Part shown: one piece after another, positions 8,837-19,386 of the stretch | Numbering within the stretch: position 1 is the stretch's first letter | How the letters are laid out: each line of letters opens with the position of its first letter | Assembly (NCBI RefSeq): GCF_019312595.1 | Contig: NZ_JAHWDQ010000001.1 | Location: 1,054,001-1,118,000, forward strand | Source: Zhongshania aquimaris | Lineage (GTDB): Bacteria; Pseudomonadota; Gammaproteobacteria; Pseudomonadales; Spongiibacteraceae | DNA length: 64,000 nucleotides | Reading direction: 5' to 3' | Position numbers and translations under genes: made by a program | The notes under the pieces: generated by a model | Databases searched by the model: none | Told to the model about the DNA's origin: nothing | Seen by the model: only the letters and a program-made list of their open reading frames with translations

Positions 8837-10543
8837 ATGAAGCAGTTTTTATTATTGGTTATTTTGCTACTTGCCGGCGCAACGCAGGCGGCGAACGACT
8901 TTTTCTCCACATCTGCGATCGATGGCTTCGATAATGACAGCCCACAGTTTTTGCCCGTGGAAGAAGCCTATCAATCACAATTAGTGTGGAATAAAAATCA
9001 ATTACTAATCAGCTGGACAGCAGCCGAAGGCTACTATTTATACAAAGAACGTTTTGCCCTAAAAGCAACAATCGGCGGCGAGCCCACATCGCTCGGTGCC
9101 GACTTCGAAGCAGGCAAGCTAAAACAAGATCCTAACTTCGGCGAAACCGAAGTCTATTACTACAGCACAACGATCACACTGCACGAATTCCCCACTGAGC
9201 CCTTCACGCTCAGTGTCACTTCACAAGGCTGTGCAGATGCTGGCCTCTGCTATCCACCACAAACCCAGTACTACGCGGTTGACAGCCAGCGGCAAACCGT
9301 CACTGAAATCGAAAAGCCGTTGACCGGCAGCCCAGCTAAATTTATCACCCTGTCAGGAAGCGACGACACGGATAGCGCGCTATGGCTCATCCTTGTTTTT
9401 GCAGCCCTCGGCGGCGCAATCCTTAACCTCATGCCCTGTGTGTTTCCAGTGCTGGGCTTAAAAGTCTTAAGCTTTACCAAGGCCAACAACGGTAGCCCCT
9501 TAAAACACGGACTAGTATACAGTGGCGGTGTGGTACTCAGTTTTATCGCCGTCGCCGGGCTCCTCATTTTTTTACAGCAAGCTGGGCAGGCCATTGGCTG
9601 GGGATTTCAATTGCAAACCCCGTGGTTTGTTGCCCTTCTTGCCTGCTTATTCTTTGCTTTGTCACTCAATCTATTGGGGCTTTTCGAGCTCGGCACTAGC
9701 TTGACTAATATAGGCAGCGATCTCAGCCGGAAAAGCGGTTATAGCGGCAGCTTCTTTACTGGAGTACTCGCCACCGTCGTCGCCAGCCCCTGCACCGCTC
9801 CCTTTATGGGCACTGCGGTCGGCTTTGCCGCCAGTCAGCCACCGCTTGTCGCCCTGCTGGTCTTTGCCTTTATCGGCATCGGCATGGCACTGCCCGTGCT
9901 ATTACTCACCCTCTTCCCAGCCGGACTGCGACGCCTGCCCAAATCTGGCAATTGGATGATTAGCCTGCGTCAGCTATTAGCCTTTCCCTTGCTCGCGACC
10001 GCCATCTGGTTACTGTGGGTCAGCGGCCGCCAAGCGGGTGTGGACGGCATGGTCACGACGCTTTCCGCTTGGCTGTTAATCTCGTTTGGAGTTTGGCTGC
10101 ATGGCAAAGGGCTAAAATTAATAGCCGGTCTTATCATCACTGCGGCTGTTGCCATGGTTTTCATTAAGCTGACCGAGCAACCTGACGCGGCGGAGTTAAA
10201 AAGTGCTAACTTCGACAGAAGCGAAATCCAACGGCTGCGGGAAAATGGTCAAAACGTCTTTCTCGATGTCACCGCTGATTGGTGCATTACCTGCGCCGCG
10301 AATGAAAAACTGGTGCTTCATACCGATAAAATTCGCGCGGCATTTGAGCAGCATAATGTGCACTATCTAGTCGCTGACTGGACAAGCTATGACCCCGCCA
10401 TCACTGCACTCTTGGCGGACTATAAACGCAATGGCATCCCCTTATATATTTACTACCCCGCCGAGCCGAGTGCCGCGGAAATCATGCTGCCACAAGTACT
10501 AAACAACGCGATGATTATCGAGATGCTAAACAGTTACGATTAG
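8837..10543 (+). CDS. dsbD: Thiol:disulfide interchange protein DsbD
   Basis: This transmembrane electron shuttle moves reducing power from cytosolic thioredoxin to periplasmic thiol proteins. Order: signal peptide, N-terminal immunoglobulin-like DsbD-alpha domain with redox cysteines (QGCADAGLCYPP), an eight-helix CcdA-like core with NLMPCVFPVLGLK and ASPCTAPFMG carrying the membrane cysteines, and a C-terminal thioredoxin domain with CITC in ADWCITCAANE. All three cysteine pairs are intact. ATG 8837 gives a normal signal peptide; an in-frame GTG at 8825 adds four residues. No clear Shine-Dalgarno is visible for either. The gene precedes aroQ-accBC as in Pseudomonas. Confidence 0.93.
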   Translation: MKQFLLLVILLLAGATQAANDFFSTSAIDGFDNDSPQFLPVEEAYQSQLVWNKNQLLISWTAAEGYYLYKERFALKATIGGEPTSLGADFEAGKLKQDPNFGETEVYYYSTTITLHEFPTEPFTLSVTSQGCADAGLCYPPQTQYYAVDSQRQTVTEIEKPLTGSPAKFITLSGSDDTDSALWLILVFAALGGAILNLMPCVFPVLGLKVLSFTKANNGSPLKHGLVYSGGVVLSFIAVAGLLIFLQQAGQAIGWGFQLQTPWFVALLACLFFALSLNLLGLFELGTSLTNIGSDLSRKSGYSGSFFTGVLATVVASPCTAPFMGTAVGFAASQPPLVALLVFAFIGIGMALPVLLLTLFPAGLRRLPKSGNWMISLRQLLAFPLLATAIWLLWVSGRQAGVDGMVTTLSAWLLISFGVWLHGKGLKLIAGLIITAAVAMVFIKLTEQPDAAELKSANFDRSEIQRLRENGQNVFLDVTADWCITCAANEKLVLHTDKIRAAFEQHNVHYLVADWTSYDPAITALLADYKRNGIPLYIYYPAEPSAAEIMLPQVLNNAMIIEMLNSYD

Positions 10544-10717
10544 CCGCCATCAGTGTTAGCACCGAAAACACTGGCGTCGGCAAAATTCCAGCTAACTTCT
10601 GTAAACTTGCAGACAACTGGACGCTATCTTAAAAAATTCACGAGATGCGTTGGACTCGAAAAAACAAATAAGGCACAATCGCGCTATACCCTGAATGACA
10701 CATTCAAGCAGCAACTT

Positions 10718-11158
10718 ATGGCATCAATACTCGTTCTACACGGCCCAAATCTGAATTTACTCGGCACGCGTGAACCCGGCGTTTACGGCAGCGACACGCT
10801 GGCAGATATCGATGCGCAATTGCAGCTCAGCGCCAAAGAGCGCGGCCACCATCTGCAGGCAATGCAAAGCAATGCCGAATACGAATTAATTGAACGCATT
10901 CACCTTGCTAGGCCAGAGGGCATTAATTTCATTATTTTTAATCCGGCCGCATTCACTCACACCAGCATCGCGCTGCGAGATGCCTTGTTGGCCGTCGATA
11001 TCCCGTTTATCGAAGTGCATCTTTCTAATGTGCACGCGCGGGACAGTTTTCGTCATCACTCCTATTTTTCTGACATCGCTCGTGGCGTTATTTGTGGGCT
11101 GGGCGCACAGGGCTACCAGTTCGCACTTCAAGCAGCGATCGATCAGTTAAACCAATAA
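10718..11158 (+). CDS. aroQ: Type II 3-dehydroquinate dehydratase
   Basis: This enzyme dehydrates 3-dehydroquinate to 3-dehydroshikimate in the shikimate pathway. The 146-residue product has [18 protein letters not shown] at its N-terminus with the catalytic tyrosine, then [12 protein letters not shown], and [16 protein letters not shown], all standard for the dodecameric type II family. ATG 10718 is chosen because the family motif starts five residues later; the frame is open further upstream but unconserved. aroQ-accB-accC is a common proteobacterial order. Confidence 0.95.
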   Translation: MASILVLHGPNLNLLGTREPGVYGSDTLADIDAQLQLSAKERGHHLQAMQSNAEYELIERIHLARPEGINFIIFNPAAFTHTSIALRDALLAVDIPFIEVHLSNVHARDSFRHHSYFSDIARGVICGLGAQGYQFALQAAIDQLNQ

Positions 11159-11192
11159 CATCTTTAAACTTAAGCCATTCAAGAGAGCGACT

Positions 11193-11651
11193 ATGGACAT
11201 TAGAAAAGTAAAAAAATTGATCGAGCTACTCGAAGAGTCGAACATCGATGAATTAGAAATTAAAGAAGGCGAAGAGTCTGTGCGCATTAGCCGCAACAGT
11301 GCCGCCAAAGGTATGCAAGTTCCCCAGTATATTAGCCAGCCCATGATGCAAGCACCCGCTGCTACACCAGTCGCCGCACCTGCCGCTGCTGAAGTACCTA
11401 AAGCAGCTGAACCAAACGGCCACATTATTAAATCGCCTATGGTTGGTACTTTCTACCGCTCGCCATCACCGTCTTCACCCGCATTTGTTGAAGTCGGTCA
11501 GCACGTCAAAGTCGGCGACGTTATCTGCATCGTTGAAGCAATGAAAATGATGAACCAGATCGAAGCCGACAAATCCGGCGTGATTGAAGCCATTCTTGTC
11601 GACGACGCAGAGCCAGTTGAGTTCGATCAATCCCTGATCACTATTGTGTAA
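11193..11651 (+). CDS. accB: Biotin carboxyl carrier protein of acetyl-CoA carboxylase
   Basis: This 152-residue carrier holds the biotin that shuttles CO2 between AccC and the AccAD carboxyltransferase at the entry to fatty acid synthesis. It shows the N-terminal AccB helical segment, an Ala/Pro-rich linker (about 50-75) and a C-terminal biotinyl domain with VEAMKMMN, the lysine being the biotinylation site. It lies 34 nt after aroQ and 62 nt before accC, consistent with co-transcription. Confidence 0.97.
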   Translation: MDIRKVKKLIELLEESNIDELEIKEGEESVRISRNSAAKGMQVPQYISQPMMQAPAATPVAAPAAAEVPKAAEPNGHIIKSPMVGTFYRSPSPSSPAFVEVGQHVKVGDVICIVEAMKMMNQIEADKSGVIEAILVDDAEPVEFDQSLITIV

Positions 11652-11713
11652 AAACGGGTATACCCGGAACAGCCAATTGTCCGATCAACGCACCCCAAAG
11701 GGATTGAGTCCAA

Positions 11714-13054
11714 ATGCTTAAAAAAGTAGTCATTGCCAACCGTGGCGAAATTGCATTGCGTATTCTTCGCGCTTGTAAAGAGCTCGGTATTAAGACCGTG
11801 GCAGTCCACTCCAGTGCTGACCGCGATCTAATGCATGTTCGTCTAGCTGATGAGTCAGTTTGTATCGGCCCTGCGCCGTCGCCAGCCAGCTACCTGAACA
11901 TCCCAGCCATCATTAGTGCCGCTGAAGTCACTGACGCGGTCGCCATCCACCCAGGCTACGGTTTCCTTGCCGAGAACGCGGCATTTGCCGAGCAAGTGGA
12001 AAAAAGCGGCTTTGTATTTATCGGTCCTACCCCCGATATTATTCGCATGATGGGTGACAAAGTCTCCGCCATCAAAGCCATGAAAAAAGCGGGTGTGCCA
12101 ACGGTACCCGGCTCCGACGGCCCCATTACTGACGACAACGAGCACACCTTGGCCGTTGCAAAACGTATTGGCTATCCCGTAATTATTAAAGCGGCAGCAG
12201 GTGGCGGTGGCCGTGGCATGCGCGTTGTTCACAGCGAAGCTGCACTGCTTAACGCGGTCTACGTTACCCAGTCTGAAGCCAAGGCGGCCTTTGGCGACGA
12301 CACCGTGTACATCGAGAAATTTCTTGAAAACCCACGCCACGTCGAAATTCAAGTTTTGGCCGATGGTCAGGGGAACGCCATCCACCTCGGTGACCGCGAT
12401 TGCTCGCTGCAACGCCGCCACCAAAAAGTACTTGAAGAAGCACCAGCCCCCGGCATTCCGGACGAGATTCGCAATCAAGTTGCAAAATCTTGCGTTGATG
12501 CCTGTATTGCCATTAACTACCGCGGCGCGGGTACCTTCGAGTTTCTCTACGAGAACGGTCAGTTCTTCTTTATCGAGATGAACACCCGTATTCAGGTTGA
12601 GCATCCCGTCAGTGAAATGGTGACCGGTGTTGACTTAATACGACAGCAGCTACTTATTGCCGGCGGCGAGAAATTATCGATCACCCAGGATGATATCAAA
12701 ATCAAAGGCCATGCCTTTGAGTGTCGTATCAACGCTGAAGACCCTAAAACGTTTATGCCCTGCCCTGGCCTGATAAAGCACTATCATCCGCCAGGCGGCT
12801 TGGGTGTTCGGGTCGATTCGCACCTCTACAGCGGCTACACCGTGCCACCTCATTACGACTCGATGATTGCTAAAATCATCACCTGGGGTGACAGTCGTGA
12901 AATCGCCTTAAGCCGCATGCGCAATGCGCTGGACGAGCTGGTTGTTGACGGTATTCGCACCAACACTGACCTGCACCGCGACCTCGTTCGCGATGCCGCG
13001 TTCAAAGAGGGCGGAGTCAGCATTCACTATTTAGAGAAAAAACTTAAGCTCTGA
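11714..13054 (+). CDS. accC: Biotin carboxylase subunit of acetyl-CoA carboxylase
   Basis: This ATP-grasp enzyme carboxylates the biotin on AccB using bicarbonate and ATP. Its 446 residues are the usual length. Visible motifs are the N-terminal [13 protein letters not shown], the glycine-rich ATP loop [27 protein letters not shown] with catalytic residues, and a C-terminal B domain ending HYLEKKLKL. It ends at a clear terminator at 13079-13108, closing the aroQ-accBC unit. Confidence 0.97.
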   Translation: MLKKVVIANRGEIALRILRACKELGIKTVAVHSSADRDLMHVRLADESVCIGPAPSPASYLNIPAIISAAEVTDAVAIHPGYGFLAENAAFAEQVEKSGFVFIGPTPDIIRMMGDKVSAIKAMKKAGVPTVPGSDGPITDDNEHTLAVAKRIGYPVIIKAAAGGGGRGMRVVHSEAALLNAVYVTQSEAKAAFGDDTVYIEKFLENPRHVEIQVLADGQGNAIHLGDRDCSLQRRHQKVLEEAPAPGIPDEIRNQVAKSCVDACIAINYRGAGTFEFLYENGQFFFIEMNTRIQVEHPVSEMVTGVDLIRQQLLIAGGEKLSITQDDIKIKGHAFECRINAEDPKTFMPCPGLIKHYHPPGGLGVRVDSHLYSGYTVPPHYDSMIAKIITWGDSREIALSRMRNALDELVVDGIRTNTDLHRDLVRDAAFKEGGVSIHYLEKKLKL

Positions 13055-13078
13055 GCAGCCTAAGTCTGTAACATATCA

Positions 13079-13108
13079 GGGGCCTGTTTTCGGATAGGCC
13101 CCTTTTTT
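13079..13108 (+). terminator. Intrinsic terminator after accC
   Basis: GGGGCCT (13079-13085) pairs with AGGCCCC (13096-13102) across a 10-nt loop and is followed by six T residues. It lies 25 nt after the accC stop, so prmA downstream must have its own promoter. Confidence 0.95.
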
Positions 13109-13148
13109 ATTGATAAGACTTACTCTTTCTCAACGACACGAGCACTCC

Positions 13149-14036
13149 ATGACTTGGTTACAACTGCGACTCGACGCCGACCCAGCCACCGCATCTGCAC
13201 TGGAAGACGCGCTCTTAGACATTGGCGCCGCCGCGGTCACCATGGAAGACAATGCCGATCAACCTGTGTATGAGCCGGGCGTCGGCGAAACACCGGTTTG
13301 GCAACACACTCGCGTTACCGGCCTCTTCACCGCCGACACCGATATGACCGCGGCGCTGGCCGAATTGCAGGGGCATTACGGCCAAGCCTTGCCCACACTT
13401 CGCATCGAAATTTTGGAAGACCGCGACTGGATACGAGAGTGGATGGATAGCTATCACCCCATTCAATGCGGCGAGCGCTTGTGGATTTGCCCGAGCTGGC
13501 GAGAGCCGGTAGATCCAAATGCGGTGAACCTGCTACTCGACCCCGGTCTTGCCTTTGGTACTGGCACACACCCAACCACCTGGCTGTGCATGCAGTGGCT
13601 AGACCAACAAGACTTAAGCGGACTTACTGTCATCGACTACGGCTGCGGCTCCGGCATTTTGGGCATCGCCGCGTTATTACTTGGCGCAGATAAAGTCATC
13701 GCAGTAGACAACGACCCGCAAGCACTGCTCGCTACCCGTGACAACGCCCGCCGCAATAATATCGACGATGCGCGTATAGAATGCTTCCTGCCGCAAAACA
13801 TGCCAGCGGGTTTGCGCGGTGACATGGTGGTCGCCAATATCTTAGCGGGCCCGCTAACGTCGCTAGCACCGAACTTAGCCGCCACCCTGGATACAGGCGC
13901 TGCGATTTGTTTATCCGGTATATTGCAAAGCCAAGCAGAAGAACTCATGGCCTGTTATCAACAATGGTTTAGCCAGCTGACCCTGACCACGAAAGAAGAA
14001 TGGGTTAGGATAGCGGGCAATAAAAACAATAGTTAA
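13149..14036 (+). CDS. prmA: Ribosomal protein L11 methyltransferase
   Basis: This SAM-dependent enzyme trimethylates ribosomal protein L11. The N-terminal L11-binding domain (about 1-60, WLQLRLDADPATASALEDAL) is followed by the methyltransferase domain with VIDYGCGSGILGIAALLLGA as motif I and VVANILAGPL as motif IV. Start ATG 13149 gives the family's usual ~295 residues; upstream in-frame codons are not conserved. It begins a run towards dusB-fis. Confidence 0.95.
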   Translation: MTWLQLRLDADPATASALEDALLDIGAAAVTMEDNADQPVYEPGVGETPVWQHTRVTGLFTADTDMTAALAELQGHYGQALPTLRIEILEDRDWIREWMDSYHPIQCGERLWICPSWREPVDPNAVNLLLDPGLAFGTGTHPTTWLCMQWLDQQDLSGLTVIDYGCGSGILGIAALLLGADKVIAVDNDPQALLATRDNARRNNIDDARIECFLPQNMPAGLRGDMVVANILAGPLTSLAPNLAATLDTGAAICLSGILQSQAEELMACYQQWFSQLTLTTKEEWVRIAGNKNNS

Positions 14037-14053
14037 AGTGAAGAAATTCGTCG

Positions 14054-14893
14054 ATGCCAGCAGAAAACATCACGCCAAAAAGTATCCAATGCCCGAAATG
14101 CGAGACTCGTTTTCGGGTAAAAGCCGAGCAACTACTCCTCGCCGACGGCTTAGTTAGGTGCAGCGTATGCATGAGCATCTTTAGTGGCATTGACGACAAC
14201 ACCAATGCCTCAATACTACTCACTGACCTGGACGACGACATCCGAAGTGCTGCTCACGAGATAGATGACGCACCCGCACCGGAAACAAACACAGAGACAC
14301 ATGAGGAAAGCGACGACAGCTCGCTGCGGGGCGCCCCTCCCGAGTTAGACCTTCTCAGTGGATTGAGCACCGTCAACCACGACTTTGAGCACCACCAAGC
14401 GCGCCAAAACAAGATCCAATGGTTTTGGCTGTTTGCCAATACCGTTGCACTACTGGTTCTCGCCGCACAAATAGCCCTCTGGCAAAAGGCCGCCTTGTTC
14501 GACAGTCCAGTCGGTGACGAACTCCGCAAGCTATGCCCGCTACATCCAACACTGTGCGAAGACAAGCCAACTCAACGCAGCTCCGCCGTCACTGACGTTA
14601 TTAGCACCAAGTTAATCGTTCGCAAACACCCCACCACTAGCAACGCCTTGATGGTCGATACCATATTAGTCAACCGCGGCCCTGCCAGCACAAGCTTCCC
14701 CGAACTACAGCTGCGCTTTAGCGACATCAACAATCAAACCGTCGCCAGCCGCACGTTTAAACCTGCCGAGTATCTTGCAGGGGAGCTGAGCGCCGGCGCT
14801 AGCTTGGCGAGCCAGCAACCGGTGCACATCGCGCTCGAAATAGTTGACCCCGGCCCACAGGCTGTCAACTACCAGTTACAGCTGATGCCGTAA
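14054..14893 (+). CDS. DUF3426 zinc-ribbon membrane protein (MJ0042-type N-terminus)
   Basis: This 279-residue protein has an N-terminal zinc ribbon with CPKC at about 13-16 and CSVC at about 36-39, as in the MJ0042 family. An acidic low-complexity stretch, one membrane segment (FWLFANTVALLVLAAQIALW, ending near 145) and a C-terminal DUF3426 beta domain follow. The same gene occurs between prmA and dusB in many gammaproteobacteria; its role is unknown. The topology implies a cytosolic zinc ribbon and a periplasmic beta domain. It starts 17 nt after prmA, probably in one transcript. Confidence 0.85.
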   Translation: MPAENITPKSIQCPKCETRFRVKAEQLLLADGLVRCSVCMSIFSGIDDNTNASILLTDLDDDIRSAAHEIDDAPAPETNTETHEESDDSSLRGAPPELDLLSGLSTVNHDFEHHQARQNKIQWFWLFANTVALLVLAAQIALWQKAALFDSPVGDELRKLCPLHPTLCEDKPTQRSSAVTDVISTKLIVRKHPTTSNALMVDTILVNRGPASTSFPELQLRFSDINNQTVASRTFKPAEYLAGELSAGASLASQQPVHIALEIVDPGPQAVNYQLQLMP

Positions 14894-15010
14894 AGCCTAT
14901 TTTTTTACACTCAAAACTGGTTATTTTCTGAGCGCAAGACTTCCGATGAAGTCTTTGAACGAGTATCATAGCTGCCCTGTTTTCCCACGGTTAATTTCCC
15001 TTCACAGGGC

Positions 15011-16006
15011 ATGGCGATGATCCAGATTGGTCCTCACAAGCTTCCTGCCCGTGCCGTATTGGCGCCAATGGCGGGCATTAGCGATCTGCCGTTTCGCCGC
15101 CTGTGCCGCGAGTTCGGCGCTGGCCTAACCGTGTCGGAAATGCTGATTAGCGACACCTCGCTGTGGGACAGCCGTAAAAGCCATCTGCGCTTAGCCCATG
15201 ACGACAATGGCCCACGTGCGGTTCAAATCGCCGGGGCTGATCCCTTGATGATGGCGGATGCAGCGATGCGCTGCGCAGACATGGGCGCCGATATTATTGA
15301 TATCAATATGGGCTGCCCCGCAAAGAAAGTCTGTAAAAGGGCTGCTGGTTCGGCCTTGTTGCGCGAACCAGATTTAGTAAAAGATATTTTAAGCACCGTG
15401 GTCGCCGCCGTAAATATCCCGGTGACATTAAAGATCCGCACGGGCTGGTCGCAGGATCAGCGCAATGGTATCGACATTGCCAAACTTGCCCAAGATAGCG
15501 GCATAAGCTCTTTGGCAGTGCATGGCAGAACCCGCGAGTGCCGGTTTTTAGGAAGTGCGGAATACGACACCATCGCCGCAATTAAACAGGCCATTGATAT
15601 TCCTGTGTTTGCCAACGGTGATATTTGTTCAGCACAGCAGGCAAAACAGGTTTTAGATTACACCGGCGCCGACGGTGTCATGATTGGCCGGGGCGCACAG
15701 GGTAAACCCTGGCTGTTCCGGGAAATCAACACGTATTTGGCGACTGGGGAATTAGCGAAACAGGTAACAACGACAGAAATAAAGACCGTACTGTTGAGTC
15801 ACATCAGCGCCCTTCACCATTTTTACGGTGAACAAAATGGACTGCGTATCGCGCGTAAACATTGTGCATGGTATTTGCAGGAGCTCGACCCCAACACTGG
15901 TTTTCGCGGTTTATTTAACCGCCTAGAGTCAGCCAGTGCACAACAAGATGCTGTACATCGCTACTTTGAACAGCACGAACAAAACCTACAGGAAGCAGCC
16001 GCATGA
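15011..16006 (+). CDS. dusB: tRNA-dihydrouridine synthase B
   Basis: This FMN-dependent reductase makes dihydrouridine in the tRNA D-loop. Its 331 residues show [20 protein letters not shown] at the N-terminus, [13 protein letters not shown] with the catalytic cysteine, LAVHGRTRE, and ANGDICS and [13 protein letters not shown] for FMN binding. The last codon overlaps the fis start as ATGA. dusB-fis is one of the most stable gammaproteobacterial gene pairs. Confidence 0.96.
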   Translation: MAMIQIGPHKLPARAVLAPMAGISDLPFRRLCREFGAGLTVSEMLISDTSLWDSRKSHLRLAHDDNGPRAVQIAGADPLMMADAAMRCADMGADIIDINMGCPAKKVCKRAAGSALLREPDLVKDILSTVVAAVNIPVTLKIRTGWSQDQRNGIDIAKLAQDSGISSLAVHGRTRECRFLGSAEYDTIAAIKQAIDIPVFANGDICSAQQAKQVLDYTGADGVMIGRGAQGKPWLFREINTYLATGELAKQVTTTEIKTVLLSHISALHHFYGEQNGLRIARKHCAWYLQELDPNTGFRGLFNRLESASAQQDAVHRYFEQHEQNLQEAAA

Positions 16007-16311
16007 ACCTAAACAGCATTGACACCGCCCCAGTCGCCGAAGCCTCCACCGCGACGACTGCTGCCAACGATGACATCAGTAAAGCCAAAACGCTGCGCGA
16101 CAGTGTCGCGATTGCACTCAACAACTACCTCGCCACCCTCGACGGCCAAGACGTCTGCGACGTCTACAATATGGTGCTGTCGGAAGTGGAAGCGCCTTTG
16201 CTCGAAGAAGTGATGCGCTATACCCGCAACAACCAAACCCGCGCCTCGCAAATGCTAGGTCTAAACCGCGGCACATTGCGTAAAAAGCTCAAGCAATACG
16301 ACTTACTGTAA
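16003..16311 (+). CDS. fis: DNA-binding protein Fis
   Basis: This nucleoid protein bends DNA and controls rRNA, recombination and growth-phase genes. The 102-residue product has the C-terminal helix-turn-helix ending [20 protein letters not shown], almost identical to the known Fis recognition region. Its N-terminus is richer in Ala/Thr than the enteric protein. Translation is coupled to dusB by the 4-nt overlap, and an internal promoter is not obvious. Confidence 0.96.
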   Translation: MNLNSIDTAPVAEASTATTAANDDISKAKTLRDSVAIALNNYLATLDGQDVCDVYNMVLSEVEAPLLEEVMRYTRNNQTRASQMLGLNRGTLRKKLKQYDLL

Positions 16312-16371
16312 GCCCCAATTTTGAACAGCTCCCGTTCGACGTTTTTTTAAACTCAAGGTGACTCACTAGGC

Positions 16372-17952
16372 ATGACTACAGACAACCAGGCCCGCCCCGT
16401 TAAACGCGCCCTCATCAGCGTTTCTGATAAATCCGGCATCGTCGATTTTGCCCGCGAACTTGCCCAAATGGGCGTCGAACTGCTCTCTACCGGTGGCACC
16501 TATGCTCTGCTGAATCAAAACGATATCGCGGTAACTGAAGTATCAGACTACACCGGCTTCCCAGAAATGATGGACGGTCGCGTTAAAACCCTACACCCCA
16601 AAGTACACGGCGGAATCTTAGGGCGCCGCGGCATCGATGACGGCGTAATGAGTGAGCACGGTATTGACGCCATCGACATGGTTGTCGTCAATCTCTACCC
16701 CTTTGAAGCCACGGTATCTAAACCCGGCTGCACGCTTGAAGATGCCGTTGAGAATATCGATATCGGCGGCCCAACCATGGTTCGCGCTGCGGCCAAAAAT
16801 CACCGTGATGTCGCTATTGTAGTTAACGCCACTGACTATCAAACCATACTCGACGAGCTGCGCACTAACAGCGGCTGCACCTTGCACGCCACGCGCTTTG
16901 ACTTAGCGATCAAAGCCTATGAGCACACCGCCGCTTACGACGGTATGATCGCGAATTATTTTGGCCGCTTGGTTCCCGGCGGCACCGAAAAATTCCCGCG
17001 CACTTTTAATAGCCAATTCATCAAAGCGCAAGACATGCGCTACGGTGAAAACCCACACCAGGACTCGGCATTCTATGTAGAGCGCCACCCCAGCGAAGCC
17101 TCGGTAGCCACCGCGACTCAGTTGCAAGGCAAGGCATTGTCATACAACAATATCGCCGATACCGACGCCGCCCTGGAGTGCGTGAAGTCGTTTGTAAAAC
17201 CTGCCTGCGTCATTGTTAAACACGCCAATCCCTGCGGTGTCGCAGTGTCATTAAACGGTATTAGCGAAGCCTATGATTTAGCCTTTGCCACCGATCCTGA
17301 ATCGGCATTTGGCGGTATTATCGCCTTTAACCGTGAACTGGATGCGGCCACCGCCAAAGCCATTTGCGACCGCCAATTTGTCGAGGTGATCATCGCGCCA
17401 AGTGTTAGCGATGAAGCCGCCGCCATCGTCGCTGAAAAGAAAAACCTGCGTTTGCTCGCCTGCGGTCAGTGGGGCGCCAACAACCCCGCCTTTGACTACA
17501 AGCGCGTGAACGGTGGCCTATTAGTGCAAGACCGCGACCTAGGCATGATCACTGAAGCAGACTTGAAGATCGTCACCAAACGCCAGCCCGAAGAAAGCGA
17601 AATTCACGATATGATTTTTGCGTGGAAAGTGGCCAAGTTCGTTAAATCAAACGCCATCGTCTACGCAAAAAATCGCCAGACTATCGGCGTCGGCGCCGGC
17701 CAAATGAGCCGCGTTAACTCTGCACGTATCGCGGCGATCAAAGCTGAGCACGCCGGTTTAACAGTCAAAGGTGCGGTAATGGCATCTGATGCCTTCTTCC
17801 CCTTCCGCGACGGTTTAGACAATGCCGCCGCCAATGGCATTAGCTGCGTCATCCAGCCCGGCGGTTCCATTCGCGACGACGAAGTCATTGCCGCAGCCGA
17901 CGAGCACGGCATCGCGATGGCCTTTACGGGTATGCGTCATTTCCGCCACTAA
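16372..17952 (+). CDS. purH: Bifunctional AICAR formyltransferase / IMP cyclohydrolase
   Basis: PurH performs the last two steps of IMP synthesis. The N-terminal MGS-like cyclohydrolase domain (about 1-200; [35 protein letters not shown]) is followed by the AICAR transformylase domain with [19 protein letters not shown] and the C-terminal [11 protein letters not shown] and TGMRHFRH. Length (526) and motifs are complete. purH and purD share strand and order but are split by a 152-nt spacer filled by a family A hairpin element. Confidence 0.97.
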   Translation: MTTDNQARPVKRALISVSDKSGIVDFARELAQMGVELLSTGGTYALLNQNDIAVTEVSDYTGFPEMMDGRVKTLHPKVHGGILGRRGIDDGVMSEHGIDAIDMVVVNLYPFEATVSKPGCTLEDAVENIDIGGPTMVRAAAKNHRDVAIVVNATDYQTILDELRTNSGCTLHATRFDLAIKAYEHTAAYDGMIANYFGRLVPGGTEKFPRTFNSQFIKAQDMRYGENPHQDSAFYVERHPSEASVATATQLQGKALSYNNIADTDAALECVKSFVKPACVIVKHANPCGVAVSLNGISEAYDLAFATDPESAFGGIIAFNRELDAATAKAICDRQFVEVIIAPSVSDEAAAIVAEKKNLRLLACGQWGANNPAFDYKRVNGGLLVQDRDLGMITEADLKIVTKRQPEESEIHDMIFAWKVAKFVKSNAIVYAKNRQTIGVGAGQMSRVNSARIAAIKAEHAGLTVKGAVMASDAFFPFRDGLDNAAANGISCVIQPGGSIRDDEVIAAADEHGIAMAFTGMRHFRH

Positions 17953-17962
17953 ATACGGAAAA

Positions 17963-18093
17963 TGCTGGATGGGAGACGGGAAACGCAAAAGACGCCTCAT
18001 CTCCCAACCATGGACTTAATCACAAAAAAAGGAGTATGGACGTCGACAGCGGCGGTAGGCCTAGGTTAGCGTCTTCCGTCTCCCATCAAGCGT
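17963..18093. repeat. Family A intergenic inverted repeat between purH and purD
   Basis: The left arm (17963-17986) contains TGCTGGATGGGAGACGGG and the right arm (18069-18093) contains CCGTCTCCCATCAAGCG, so the ends pair over about 24 nt with few mismatches. It is one copy of a dispersed element seen repeatedly in the steroid cluster. Part of the right arm would lie in the purD 5' leader. Confidence 0.85.
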
Positions 18094-18104
18094 TCACCCA
18101 AATC

Positions 18105-19382
18105 ATGAATGTACTCATCATCGGCAATGGCGGCCGCGAACACGCCCTCGCGTGGAAAGCAGCCCAATCACCCCAAGTTGAAACTGTCTACGTTGCCCCA
18201 GGTAACGCCGGCACGGCCCTCGACTCAGGCATCGAAAATATCGCCATTGCCATTAATGATTTTGCCGCTCTGGCACAGTTTGCCGAGGCGAATAATGTGG
18301 GACTCACCATTGTTGGCCCAGAGGCTCCACTGGTTGAGGGCATCGTGGACTACTTCAATGAGCGCAAGCTTCCCTGTTTTGGTCCGACCAAAGGCGCGGC
18401 ACAATTAGAAGGCTCCAAAGCCTTCACTAAGGATTTTCTTGCCCGCCACAACATCCCCACCGGCAGCTACCAAAACTTCACTGAACTAGAACCTGCACTG
18501 GCTTATCTTCGCGAACAGGGCGCGCCCATCGTGGTGAAAGCTGACGGCCTAGCTGCGGGCAAAGGCGTCATTGTGGCCGAAACCCTAGCGCAGGCCGAAG
18601 ACGCCGTGCGCGATATGCTATCGGGCAATGCCTTTGGCGATGCCGGCTGCCGCGTGGTCATTGAAGAGTTTTTAGAAGGTGAAGAAGCCAGCTTCATCGT
18701 GATGGTCGACGGCGAAAACATTCTGGCCATGGCCACCAGCCAGGATCACAAGCGGGTTGGCGACGGCGACACGGGGCCAAACACCGGCGGCATGGGAGCA
18801 TACTCACCCGCGCCAGTAGTGACGCCCGCTATTCACCAACGCATCATGAATGAAGTCATCATACCGACAGTAGAAGGTATGGCCAGCGAGGGCAATCGCT
18901 ATACCGGATTTCTATATGCCGGCCTAATGATTAACGCCAATGGCGACCCCAAGGTCATTGAATACAACTGCCGCTTTGGCGACCCGGAAACTCAGCCCAT
19001 TATGTTGCGCCTGCAATCAGATATTGTCGCGCTGTGCCTGGCAGCCATAAACGGCAAGTTAGATTCCGCAAACGCTGATTGGGACCCTCGCCCCGCCGTC
19101 GGCGTTGTCCTAGCGGCGGGGGGATATCCTGGCGCCTACAATAAAGGCGACGTGATCAGCGGCATTCCAGCCAGTGATGCCAACGGCAAGGTATTCCACG
19201 CTGGCACCCAACTTGAAAATGGCAACTTAGTGACCAACGGCGGTCGAGTACTCTGCGCAACAGCGATGGGCGATACGGTTAGTGCAGCACAACAGCTTGC
19301 CTATTCGATTGCTGAGCAGATAAAGTGGAAAGATGCCTTCTACCGCACTGACATTGCTTACCGCGCGATTGCCCGAGAATAA
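18105..19382 (+). CDS. purD: Phosphoribosylamine-glycine ligase
   Basis: This ATP-grasp enzyme makes GAR, the second intermediate of purine synthesis. The protein begins MNVLIIGNGGREHALAWKAA, the standard PurD N-terminus, which fixes ATG 18105 over an upstream in-frame start inside the repeat element. The ATP-grasp core (VVKADGLAAGKGV), DHKRVGDGDTGPNTGGMGAY and YNCRFGDPETQ are all present; 425 residues is normal. Confidence 0.97.
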   Translation: MNVLIIGNGGREHALAWKAAQSPQVETVYVAPGNAGTALDSGIENIAIAINDFAALAQFAEANNVGLTIVGPEAPLVEGIVDYFNERKLPCFGPTKGAAQLEGSKAFTKDFLARHNIPTGSYQNFTELEPALAYLREQGAPIVVKADGLAAGKGVIVAETLAQAEDAVRDMLSGNAFGDAGCRVVIEEFLEGEEASFIVMVDGENILAMATSQDHKRVGDGDTGPNTGGMGAYSPAPVVTPAIHQRIMNEVIIPTVEGMASEGNRYTGFLYAGLMINANGDPKVIEYNCRFGDPETQPIMLRLQSDIVALCLAAINGKLDSANADWDPRPAVGVVLAAGGYPGAYNKGDVISGIPASDANGKVFHAGTQLENGNLVTNGGRVLCATAMGDTVSAAQQLAYSIAEQIKWKDAFYRTDIAYRAIARE

Positions 19383-19386
19383 GCCC

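Noticed and set aside
11855-12604. 249-codon minus-strand frame inside accC
   Set aside because: It is antisense to a fully conserved gene and is explained by codon bias on the coding strand.
14937-14956. Hairpin AAGACTT/AAGTCTT before dusB as a terminator
   Set aside because: The stem is only 7 bp and no T run follows; it may be chance.
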